A stretch of 64,000 nt of DNA, from the NCBI RefSeq assembly GCF_033097525.1, contig NZ_CP109907.1:2356001-2420000 (forward strand). The letters run 5' to 3'. Position numbers and translations under genes: made by a program. Positions 27,099 to 34,405 of the stretch are shown in pieces. How positions within the stretch are numbered: the first letter of the stretch is position 1; every line of letters starts with the position of its first letter. A model generated the notes under the pieces. That model saw only the letters and a program-made list of their open reading frames with translations. It was not told where the DNA came from and made no database searches. Origin of the DNA: Sphingobacterium sp. UGAL515B_05 (GTDB taxonomy: Bacteria > Bacteroidota > Bacteroidia > Sphingobacteriales > Sphingobacteriaceae).

Positions 27099-28214
27099 TC
27101 AGTTCCCGGTCGTAATTAATGGAATCTTCATATTGACACAAAATAAATTGCCCTTTTTATCTATATCCAGATCGTAACGACCGGAGTGGTATAACTCTAA
27201 CCTCCGTTTCACATTCATTACTCCGATACCCCCATATTTTGTCCGGCTTTTACTTTCCCCTGCTTTACCTAGGTCACAAAATTTGTTTTCAACATTCATA
27301 TATAAATATCCATCAACAACCTTAACCTTGACAGATACAAAATTGTTGGTTGGATTCTTATCCGGGCCGTGCTTAAATGCATTTTCTATGAATGAGATCA
27401 TTAAAAGCGGTATGACGGAATATCTTTCTGCCAGTCTGGAAATTTCTGATATGACCTTTACTTTGTTGCCATACCTAAGCCGCATCAGGGATAGGAAATC
27501 TATTATGAAATCCAGTTCTTTGTCAAGATCAATGGTCTCATTTTTGGACTCATATACATTATAACGCATCAATGTACTTAACCTAAAAACCATTTCCTTT
27601 CCCTTTTCCGCATCAAAATCCAGAAGAAGATAGATATTATTCAACGTATTGAATAGAAAGTGTGGATTTATCTGGGATTGCAGAAAATTCAGTTCCAACT
27701 CCAGATTTTGGCTTTCGCGCCTATAATTGGTAATTTTTTCATCCACCGCAAACTTCATCCATCGCGGTCCCAATGCCAGTATAAAAATACTCATAAAGTC
27801 CGGACCAAAACGCAAAAAATCAATAATCATCCTAAGGGGCCCCTTTGCAAGTACATAATTAAGGAAAACGTCAAAATGCGCATTATAATCGGTAGCAATG
27901 GATCGAAATAAATAACTCACCGCATAAGTCAACAATATCCAGAAGACATAGAATGTCAGAAACCAGGCCGCAAGAAGAAAAAACGTCCTGGCTAATGAAT
28001 AATTAGCACTGATACCCTTATCTGGCCACAAAAAGAAACAGATCAAAAATATACAAACATCTTTGGCAACAAATAGATACATGTATGGAGTATCTCCAAT
28101 CGCGTCGTTATAGGCCAATAGGAAAATAAAAGAAACGACGATCAAAAGGATTGCATTAAAAAACTTGATTCCGGCAAAACCCTCAAACCAGTCCCTGATA
28201 ACCTTTCCCTTCAT
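27099..28214 (-). CDS. LytS-type sensor histidine kinase
   Basis: A 371-residue protein with four predicted N-terminal membrane helices (residues 15-150). A His_kinase domain follows: QSQINPHFLFNTLNNIYLLL has the conserved His, the N-box is FIENAFKHGPDKNP, and the G-box GGIGVMNVKRRLELYH is intact. It should phosphorylate a LytTR regulator, and the gene at 28225-28926 is 10 bases upstream in the same operon. A decayed relative of its N-terminus is found at 36892-37117. The signal is unknown; a role in controlling the island's RiPP genes is inferred from location. Confidence 0.93.
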   Translation of the reverse strand: MKGKVIRDWFEGFAGIKFFNAILLIVVSFIFLLAYNDAIGDTPYMYLFVAKDVCIFLICFFLWPDKGISANYSLARTFFLLAAWFLTFYVFWILLTYAVSYLFRSIATDYNAHFDVFLNYVLAKGPLRMIIDFLRFGPDFMSIFILALGPRWMKFAVDEKITNYRRESQNLELELNFLQSQINPHFLFNTLNNIYLLLDFDAEKGKEMVFRLSTLMRYNVYESKNETIDLDKELDFIIDFLSLMRLRYGNKVKVISEISRLAERYSVIPLLMISFIENAFKHGPDKNPTNNFVSVKVKVVDGYLYMNVENKFCDLGKAGESKSRTKYGGIGVMNVKRRLELYHSGRYDLDIDKKGNLFCVNMKIPLITTGN

Positions 28215-28224
28215 ATTTTTGGAA

Positions 28225-28926
28225 TTATCGTAAATTCATTTTTTTAAAGACTTCCTCCCTATATGTAGATCCTAAAGGAATATCTTTGATACTGCCTTTC
28301 ATTACTATTTTGTCGGGTCCGACGGCCCGAACCAATTTAATGTTTATGATATAGGATTTATGGACCCGCAGAAATATATCACTGGGCAGAAACTCAATGA
28401 TTTTCTTAAGTGAGTTTATGGTCAAATACTCCTTCTCAACCGTATTTATTTTTATATATTCTCTATCACCCTCGATGAACTGAATAAGCTCATACGGAAT
28501 AAGATAGTTCATATATTTATCGCGTAAATTATAACAGCCTGTCTGTTGTTTCACAGATTCCTGATCTTGCCTAGAAATCACATCGTTTAATCTAACCAGC
28601 GATTTCAACAATCGATCAAAGGTATAGGGCTTTCTAATAAAGTCAAAGACCTCCAGATCATAACTCTCAGCGGCATAATCAGCCATACCCGTAATAAAGA
28701 TAAAATAGGGTCTCTTCACTAAACTTTTGAGGAATTCCATGCCATTTAACCCAGGCATATTTATATCAGAAATAATAAGATCAACCTCATTATCCATTAA
28801 ATAGGAAAGGGCTTCAATTCCATTTTCAAAACTTGCTTTTAAATTGCAGAATGGGATCTGCATAACATGTTTTTCGATTCCTTGCTTTGCCAACGGTTCA
28901 TCCTCAATCAAAATACAATTTATCAT
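28225..28926 (-). CDS. LytTR-family response regulator
   Basis: A 233-residue protein. Residues 1-120 form the receiver domain (MINCILIEDEPLAKQG; phospho-Asp in LIISDINMPGLNG; Lys in FIRKPYTF). Residues 135-233 form the LytTR DNA-binding domain (EGDREYIKINTVEKEYLTIN, LRVHKSYIINIKLVRAVGPD). It is the first gene of the operon regulator-kinase-degenerate kinase. A very similar LytTR tail exists as a fossil at 36612-36860. Its targets are not visible from sequence. Confidence 0.95.
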   Translation of the reverse strand: MINCILIEDEPLAKQGIEKHVMQIPFCNLKASFENGIEALSYLMDNEVDLIISDINMPGLNGMEFLKSLVKRPYFIFITGMADYAAESYDLEVFDFIRKPYTFDRLLKSLVRLNDVISRQDQESVKQQTGCYNLRDKYMNYLIPYELIQFIEGDREYIKINTVEKEYLTINSLKKIIEFLPSDIFLRVHKSYIINIKLVRAVGPDKIVMKGSIKDIPLGSTYREEVFKKMNLR

Positions 28927-29309
28927 ACAATTTTTTCAATATAGCGTTCTTTATTACTGCTGTTTTTCATGGACAGAACTAGATCCGCAGACCGATTTAG
29001 CAATTGTAATAAATATTAGAGCCGACAAGATATTAAAATTCCTTAACATACAAGATAATTCATCGTTTAAGTGACACAATCGGATAAAATTAACTACTGA
29101 TCAACTTCATTAATCTTCCAGCCACGGGGATGGTATGCTGTTAAAAAATGGTGCCGAACATCTGAAAATAGTCAATCGAAGTAAAGGAATGGCTAAAACA
29201 ACCAGTTATGGGACTTCTATCAGTGACTACCACTATCGGTCAGGCCCTCATTCCTTAATAACGCCGATATTTTAGATATGGCCACGATATCCGACAGTTC
29301 ATCCAATGA
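28927..29309. other. Intergenic region between the regulator operon and the graspetide operon
   Basis: About 380 bases between two divergent transcription units; both promoters should lie here, but no clear TAnnTTTG box is found. A 46-aa plus-strand ORF (29135-29275, starting MLLKNGAEHLKIVNR) is present, without recognised similarity. It could be a remnant of a lost gene. Confidence 0.4.
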
Positions 29310-29585
29310 ATGGTGACAGGTCCACGGATTGATATCATTACTGAAGGAAGATTCAAGGATCATCCGTATAAGGTTTCCCCAATATATTACCCACAGGAAT
29401 TAATGGATCACGAAGCTGTATTCGTGGTATCAAATGATGCTGTTCGTAAAAATAAATTGATTTTTCCGGATGAATGCCTCAAAATTGTACTACGAAAATA
29501 TCACGGGGAACAAGTCCTAGATGAAAAATGGAAAAGGTTTCAAGACGATATTTGGTCTAACAATTATATTAAAAACAATGCTTAA
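29310..29585 (+). CDS. Hypothetical protein (91 aa) at the head of the graspetide operon
   Basis: A 91-residue soluble ORF starting ATGGTGACAGGT, with residues such as HEAVFVVSNDAVRKNKLIFP and ending DDIWSNNYIKNNA. I do not recognise the family. Its stop codon overlaps the preferred start of the receptor gene (ATG 29578-29580, stop 29583-29585), an overlap typical of translational coupling, which supports it being a real gene. It could alternatively be the surviving tail of a larger decayed gene, since the upstream 200 bases are broken in all frames. Confidence 0.45.
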   Translation: MVTGPRIDIITEGRFKDHPYKVSPIYYPQELMDHEAVFVVSNDAVRKNKLIFPDECLKIVLRKYHGEQVLDEKWKRFQDDIWSNNYIKNNA

Positions 29586-31935
29586 AGTTTGTATAATTTT
29601 TCTGGGTGTCGGGATATCACAAATAGCTATCGCACAAGAACTATCCATTCAAGGGAGGGTTCTTGATATGAAGAATATTCCAATACAGTATGCTTCGGTA
29701 AAATTATATGGCGCACAGGATGTCCTTACTTACATGGGAGCTACCGATAGTTTGGGGATATTCAAAATAAATGGAAAGTCTGGGAAATATAAACTCAGGA
29801 TCGAACAATTTGGAACCATGTTATCTGACAAAGTCATTGAATTGAATCAAGATTCAGTTCTTGGAGACATATATATCGATAATACTAAGCAACTAGAGAC
29901 CGTTGTCATTGAAAAAAAACTTCCATTGTTGGAACGTAAGGTCGATCGTTTGGTATTCAATGTCGATAGGTCTGCGGCTGCGTCCGGTGGAAGTGCACTG
30001 GAGGCCCTTTCGATCACACCGCTTGTCAAGGTAGATGAGGGGGGTGGGATAGGAATAGTTGGCAAGGGCAGTGTCTCGGTCATGGTCAATGAGCGGATAG
30101 TTCACATGTCAGGGACGGAATTGAGCAATTATCTGAGGTCGTTAAGATCCGATGATATCGCAAGGATTGAAGTACTTACAGTTCCCCCTGCAAAATATGA
30201 GGTACAGGGAAATAGCGGTATGATCAACATCCAATTAAAAAGAAGTACGAAATCGGGATTCGACGGATATGTAAGTTCACGGGCATTACAGAATTCCTAT
30301 CTGGGTATCGCGGAGTTCTTGGGGTTGAATTACAGCAATGAGAATTTGGTAACCACCTTTAAGGCCAGCTATTTCAATGACAGAAACAGGGCTGCGGAGA
30401 ATTTTCAAAATCTGGGGCATTACAGCTCGTTCGGCCATACCAGGAGGAAGGACAGTTACAAGGGGTTGGGACTAAATTTTGGTGTAGACTATAAATTGGG
30501 CAAAAACAGTAAGATCGGACTCATTTATAACCTGGGCATGGATAATGACCAAAAGGCAATTACTGAGCATAACCGGTATGAATCCGATGAAGTGATGACC
30601 AATTCAATGGACACGGAGTCACAGCATGGAAGGAAAACGCCATCACATACCTTGAATCTCTACTACGACCTGAACCTGGGAAAACAGGGTGATAAATTGA
30701 GCTTTTCTACGAACTATTACGCGAGGAGCCCTCGGAATAAAGTGAATCTGTACACCGTCGACAGCATAACTGATTCCGTATCAGATGTCTATAATGACTC
30801 GGAGGTAAGGTACAGGATATGGTCGACTCAAGGCGACCTTGTATTGCCCCGAAGCTTTGCAAAACTTGAAATGGGATTGAAATATACAAGGTTCAAGAAT
30901 AATTCCTCGGTTGGCTACTTCAACCGGATCGGAAGTGAACTTGTCATTGATGCGTCCCGTTCGAACCTTTTCGACTATTCCGAAGTGAATTATGCCACAT
31001 ATGTAAGCGCCTCAAGAAATTTGGGAGATCTATGGTCCTTGCAGCTTGGTCTGCGTTACGAGTATTCCCGGGTTGACGGATTATCCATTTCCACGGGAAA
31101 TAGAAACGTGTCCAACTATGGGAAATTGTTCCCCAATGCCTTCATCAACTATAAGCCAAGTGCTGATCATTCCTTTACCTTATCATACTCAGAGCGAATA
31201 GACCGACCTGGGTTCAGGGAATTGGACCCATTCAGATGGTATTCGACTCCCAATAACTACAGTACGGGAAATCCTCAGCTGAGGCCTTCCTACAGTCATA
31301 ATTTTGAGTTGTCATACTTGTTGAAGGGACGGTTTTCCAGCAGTCTTTATTATCAACTTACCTTGGATGGTTACAAACAGGTCTCAAGATTGAACAAAAT
31401 AGATCAGGTCAGTATCTATGAGAATTTCTTTGATCGCAATACATATGGGTTAAACCTTACTTATGCAGATAAACTGTTGCCGTGGTGGGAAAGTAATAAC
31501 GCCGTTGATCTTTCCTATTCCACCTCAAGGGTTCATTTAGCTGAAATGTTGGCGCAATCCGGTGCAGGTGCCAGTTTTTCGACTTCCAATACGATGTCGT
31601 TGAACAAGGATAAGACATATTTCATTTTGACGAATTACTGGATGAATCTGCCATCAAAGCGTGGTAATTCAATTTCGCGAAGCAGGGGAGCATTCCAGAT
31701 TGGAGTCAAATCATTCCTTTTTGAAAAGAAATTGACGGCATCCCTCGTGGCGAATGATGTATTCAAACAGTTAAAGGGAAAAGGAGATAACTATTTCCAG
31801 GATAATCTACAGAGTTTCAATAATTATTATGATGCGCGGAACGTGACGCTGAGCCTCGTCTATAAATTTGGAAAGAAAACCAATAAGAATAAAGTCAAGA
31901 ATGTTGATTTCAAGGAAGTCAGTAGAGCTGATTGA
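29578..31935 (+). CDS. TonB-dependent-like outer membrane receptor (OMP beta-barrel family)
   Basis: About 785 residues from the ATG at 29578, which places the signal peptide at the N-terminus (MLKVCIIFLGVGISQIAIAQ). A carboxypeptidase-regulatory-like domain follows (residues 20-105), then a plug-like domain (LSITPLVKVDEGGGIGIVGK, VLTVPPAKYEVQGNSGMINI), then a large beta-barrel ending VTLSLVYKFGKKTNK. The family sits in the outer membrane and handles uptake or surface functions. It is placed just before the graspetide precursor, so it could import or export the mature product or act as its sensor; this is inference. A closely related gene, broken by one stop, is at 37259-39619. Confidence 0.9.
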   Translation: MLKVCIIFLGVGISQIAIAQELSIQGRVLDMKNIPIQYASVKLYGAQDVLTYMGATDSLGIFKINGKSGKYKLRIEQFGTMLSDKVIELNQDSVLGDIYIDNTKQLETVVIEKKLPLLERKVDRLVFNVDRSAAASGGSALEALSITPLVKVDEGGGIGIVGKGSVSVMVNERIVHMSGTELSNYLRSLRSDDIARIEVLTVPPAKYEVQGNSGMINIQLKRSTKSGFDGYVSSRALQNSYLGIAEFLGLNYSNENLVTTFKASYFNDRNRAAENFQNLGHYSSFGHTRRKDSYKGLGLNFGVDYKLGKNSKIGLIYNLGMDNDQKAITEHNRYESDEVMTNSMDTESQHGRKTPSHTLNLYYDLNLGKQGDKLSFSTNYYARSPRNKVNLYTVDSITDSVSDVYNDSEVRYRIWSTQGDLVLPRSFAKLEMGLKYTRFKNNSSVGYFNRIGSELVIDASRSNLFDYSEVNYATYVSASRNLGDLWSLQLGLRYEYSRVDGLSISTGNRNVSNYGKLFPNAFINYKPSADHSFTLSYSERIDRPGFRELDPFRWYSTPNNYSTGNPQLRPSYSHNFELSYLLKGRFSSSLYYQLTLDGYKQVSRLNKIDQVSIYENFFDRNTYGLNLTYADKLLPWWESNNAVDLSYSTSRVHLAEMLAQSGAGASFSTSNTMSLNKDKTYFILTNYWMNLPSKRGNSISRSRGAFQIGVKSFLFEKKLTASLVANDVFKQLKGKGDNYFQDNLQSFNNYYDARNVTLSLVYKFGKKTNKNKVKNVDFKEVSRAD

Positions 31936-32038
31936 ACCATCTTGAAATCCAACCAAGATATAGTTTGCAAACTTGTACCAAGAACACCCAACGTACTTAA
32001 ACTTTGGTGATAATTAATAATTTTTAAATCTAATTACA

Positions 32039-32200
32039 ATGAAGAATTTAGAGAGCCTTAATGAGTTCGAAGTAATGAACGAACAAGAAATCAAAACAAT
32101 CAAAGGTGGTTTAGTTGCTGGATCAACAGTAGAGTCAGATTCTAGCGATGACGATCATGCAACAACAAACCCTGATGACGATTTGGAACCAGTAGGTTAA
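32039..32200 (+). CDS. Graspetide-type precursor peptide with double-glycine leader (53 aa)
   Basis: A 53-residue peptide, MKNLESLNEFEVMNEQEIKT then IKGG, followed by a core from LVAGSTVESD to the end. The leader ends in a double glycine, the C39-peptidase cleavage signal, and begins as CFB-type GG natural-product precursors do. The core of about 29 residues contains 7 Ser/Thr and 11 Asp/Glu with no Cys, the composition needed for side-chain ester cross-links made by ATP-grasp ligases. The maturation ligase and a C39 ABC exporter follow directly. A hairpin lies between this gene and the ligase. Confidence 0.88.
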   Translation: MKNLESLNEFEVMNEQEIKTIKGGLVAGSTVESDSSDDDHATTNPDDDLEPVG

Positions 32201-32215
32201 TGAACCGATAACCTT

Positions 32216-32249
32216 GGGATATAGCCGTAGCAAGCTATATCCCTTATTT
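32216..32249 (+). terminator. Partial terminator or attenuator between precursor and ligase genes
   Basis: GGGATATAGC (32216-32225) pairs with GCTATATCCC (32234-32243) across an 8-base loop and is followed by TTATTT. Such hairpins after a precursor gene reduce transcription of the enzymes relative to the peptide. Confidence 0.65.
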
Positions 32250-32259
32250 GAAATACAAT

Positions 32260-33231
32260 ATGATTCTAGTACTTACAACTAAGTTATACGAACAAGGAAC
32301 CGCAGCTGTCCTCGATTGGATGCTGTTCAACAAAAGCCGTTTCCTTGTGGTGCATTATGAGGATCTGTTAAGTAAGAGGATTCCCTACGAAATAGACATC
32401 CTTAATGAGGACATACTGATAGATGGCGTAAGCATCAAGAAAGAGGTAAAGGTGATTTGGTACAGGCGTTTTTATCTGACGGAAAGGCTTTTCAAGGACG
32501 TAAGATATGACCGGATAACGAAGCAGCTAGAATTTGAGTCCAAATCGGAGCTGGAGACACTGGTCACTTATCTAAGGTATTTGTTCAAAGACAAGGTACA
32601 CTTGCCTATGAAACCCATAGCAGGTGAGAACAAGCTCATATACCTGGATCTTGCAAAGAAAGCCGGAATGAAATGTCCACATACGATCGTGACGAATTCG
32701 AAAAGGATATTGGATGAATTCTACTCATCAAGTGAGGAAAAAGTCATCAGCAAGCCCATTTATTTTTCCAAATACTTCACCAATGGAAGCATTTCTTATT
32801 CCGTCCAGACTACAGGATATGATGGCGCAATGATCGGTGAACTTCCAGCGTACTTTTTCCCAACATTATTTCAGCAAGCCGTTGACTCCCATTATGAAGT
32901 CCGCGTATTCTATTTGAATGGTAGAATATTTTCCACTGCTGCCATATATGATGGTACAGATAGAAACATTGACCTGAAGATGAACTATAAATCTGACTCA
33001 TTGCATTGGGTCCGATATCAGTTACCAGCTGAGCTGGAGGAAAAGATAAGGGACTTCATGGGAAAAGCGGATTTGAATACCGGCTCATTGGATTTTCTGA
33101 AAACCTCGGAAGGATATTGCTTCCTGGAAGTCAATCCCGTTGGGCAATATCTTGCACCAAGTGATTACTGCAATTATTATCTCGATTATGAAATCAGCAA
33201 GGAATTAGATTATGAGCACAAAGCATCCTAA
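32260..33231 (+). CDS. gwsG: Grasp-with-spasm system ATP-grasp peptide maturase
   Basis: About 323 residues from the ATG at 32260 (MILVLTTKLYEQGTAAVLDW); a TTG four codons earlier is less likely. The N-terminal part includes VIWYRRFYLTER, typical of peptide-modifying ATP-grasp ligases. The central and C-terminal part is the ATP-grasp fold, ending with the metal-binding SEGYCFLEVNPVGQYLAPSD. Enzymes of this type ligate Asp/Glu side chains to Ser/Thr or Lys side chains in a precursor. The precursor lies just upstream and the SPASM partner downstream, so the assignment to this system is strong. Confidence 0.85.
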   Translation: MILVLTTKLYEQGTAAVLDWMLFNKSRFLVVHYEDLLSKRIPYEIDILNEDILIDGVSIKKEVKVIWYRRFYLTERLFKDVRYDRITKQLEFESKSELETLVTYLRYLFKDKVHLPMKPIAGENKLIYLDLAKKAGMKCPHTIVTNSKRILDEFYSSSEEKVISKPIYFSKYFTNGSISYSVQTTGYDGAMIGELPAYFFPTLFQQAVDSHYEVRVFYLNGRIFSTAAIYDGTDRNIDLKMNYKSDSLHWVRYQLPAELEEKIRDFMGKADLNTGSLDFLKTSEGYCFLEVNPVGQYLAPSDYCNYYLDYEISKELDYEHKAS

Positions 33232-33454
33232 GAATAATACTATCATTGAGGATCAGGACCTTTTAAGGCAGGTAGCCCCTCATTACAGATTCATGTATTG
33301 TGACAAGACAAACTCGATAAAGGAATTCTATAAAGGCAACCGCTTCAGCAAGTCAGCCAGGCATCGCACGAGCAACTACATCAATTATTCGTGCTATAAG
33401 GTTTTCTCGACCATCAACTATTCGATTTTTTTTGATTCAAATGAAAGAAAATGA
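33212..33454 (+). CDS. Hypothetical protein (80 aa) overlapping gwsG and the SPASM gene
   Basis: The ORF begins 20 bases inside the end of the ATP-grasp gene (ATG 33212) and ends 14 bases inside the next gene, the spacing of translationally coupled genes. The 80 residues are basic and polar (for example FSKSARHRTSNYINYSCYKV) with no recognised domain. It fills an otherwise empty 200-base gap. It may be a small partner of the maturases, or a remnant of a gene fused to either neighbour. Function unknown. Confidence 0.5.
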   Translation: MSTKHPKNNTIIEDQDLLRQVAPHYRFMYCDKTNSIKEFYKGNRFSKSARHRTSNYINYSCYKVFSTINYSIFFDSNERK

Positions 33455-34403
33455 TTTCTATGTGCTTTATTCGCACAATATTGCCGTAAAAGGTTCTGAC
33501 AAAAGTGCAATATATAATCTGCATAAGGGTAGGATCACGTTTGTGCCAGGCTCCTTGATTGAAATAATCGAAGCCCTCAGGCACAATTCCATTGGTGGCC
33601 TACGCGAACAGATCTCATCGGATGCCGATAGAGAACAATATGACAAATATCTACAGTTCTTGGAGAGGAATCATTTGGGAATGTTTCTTAGCAATCCGGA
33701 ACAGTTTCCGCCAATGGATAAGCAATGGATGGTACCATATGAAGTCATGACCGCTGTTCTGGAATATGATTGCAAAGACAGGAAATATGATCTGGAAAGA
33801 ACTTTGAGGGAGCTTGATGGGCTAGGTTGCAATTTTTTGGAAATAAGGGTGTTCGATACCGATATGAGCTTTTTGCGGAAGGTCCTGAAGGGACTTTCCT
33901 TTTCGGGGATACGTTCCATCAGTCTATTACTTGAGTATGTTCCGGATATTGAACAGGAACTGGGAGATCTTTTTGATAAGAACGAAAAGCTGGAATGCAT
34001 CCTGGTCTTCAACGCACCTTTGCATCCAATGGAATTGCATGGCCCGAACATTGCGTTCACTGAGGCTTCCATTGATGACAGGAGCCTTCAAATAGATGGT
34101 GACGAATACATTATCAACACCAAATATTTCATGGAGGCACAGGAATTCCATCCATATTTCAATAGAAAGGTGGTCATTGATAGGAATGGAGACCTTAAGA
34201 ATGACCTTCTGTTCAACAAAACATTCGGTAATGTCAATTCCTCTGAAATCAAGGATATTCTTGAATCTACTGACTACAAAGAGATATGGGAAGCCTGTCC
34301 GGATCGGGTCATTGAGTATCAGGGGGACGCGTTACGGTATTGCAGGGTATATACTGACAGTCTAAGAAAGGTCGGAAACCTATTTACAGTAGATATCCCG
34401 TAA
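33441..34403 (+). CDS. gwsS: Grasp-with-spasm SPASM-family peptide maturase partner, cysteines missing
   Basis: About 320 residues from the ATG at 33441 (MKENDFYVLYSHNIAVKGSD); an in-frame TTG at 33432 is less likely. Position and overall pattern (C-terminal FHPYFNRKVVIDRNGDLKND followed by FGNVNSSEIKDILESTDYKE) match the SPASM-domain partner of grasp-with-spasm systems. It has no radical-SAM CxxxCxxC. The C-terminal cluster motif, expected as CxxCxxxxxC after the VIEY segment, reads YQGDALRYCRVYTD, leaving one cysteine. It may thus act as a recognition or scaffold protein without an iron-sulfur cluster. It ends 2 bases before the exporter gene. Confidence 0.75.
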   Translation: MKENDFYVLYSHNIAVKGSDKSAIYNLHKGRITFVPGSLIEIIEALRHNSIGGLREQISSDADREQYDKYLQFLERNHLGMFLSNPEQFPPMDKQWMVPYEVMTAVLEYDCKDRKYDLERTLRELDGLGCNFLEIRVFDTDMSFLRKVLKGLSFSGIRSISLLLEYVPDIEQELGDLFDKNEKLECILVFNAPLHPMELHGPNIAFTEASIDDRSLQIDGDEYIINTKYFMEAQEFHPYFNRKVVIDRNGDLKNDLLFNKTFGNVNSSEIKDILESTDYKEIWEACPDRVIEYQGDALRYCRVYTDSLRKVGNLFTVDIP

Positions 34404-34405
34404 TA

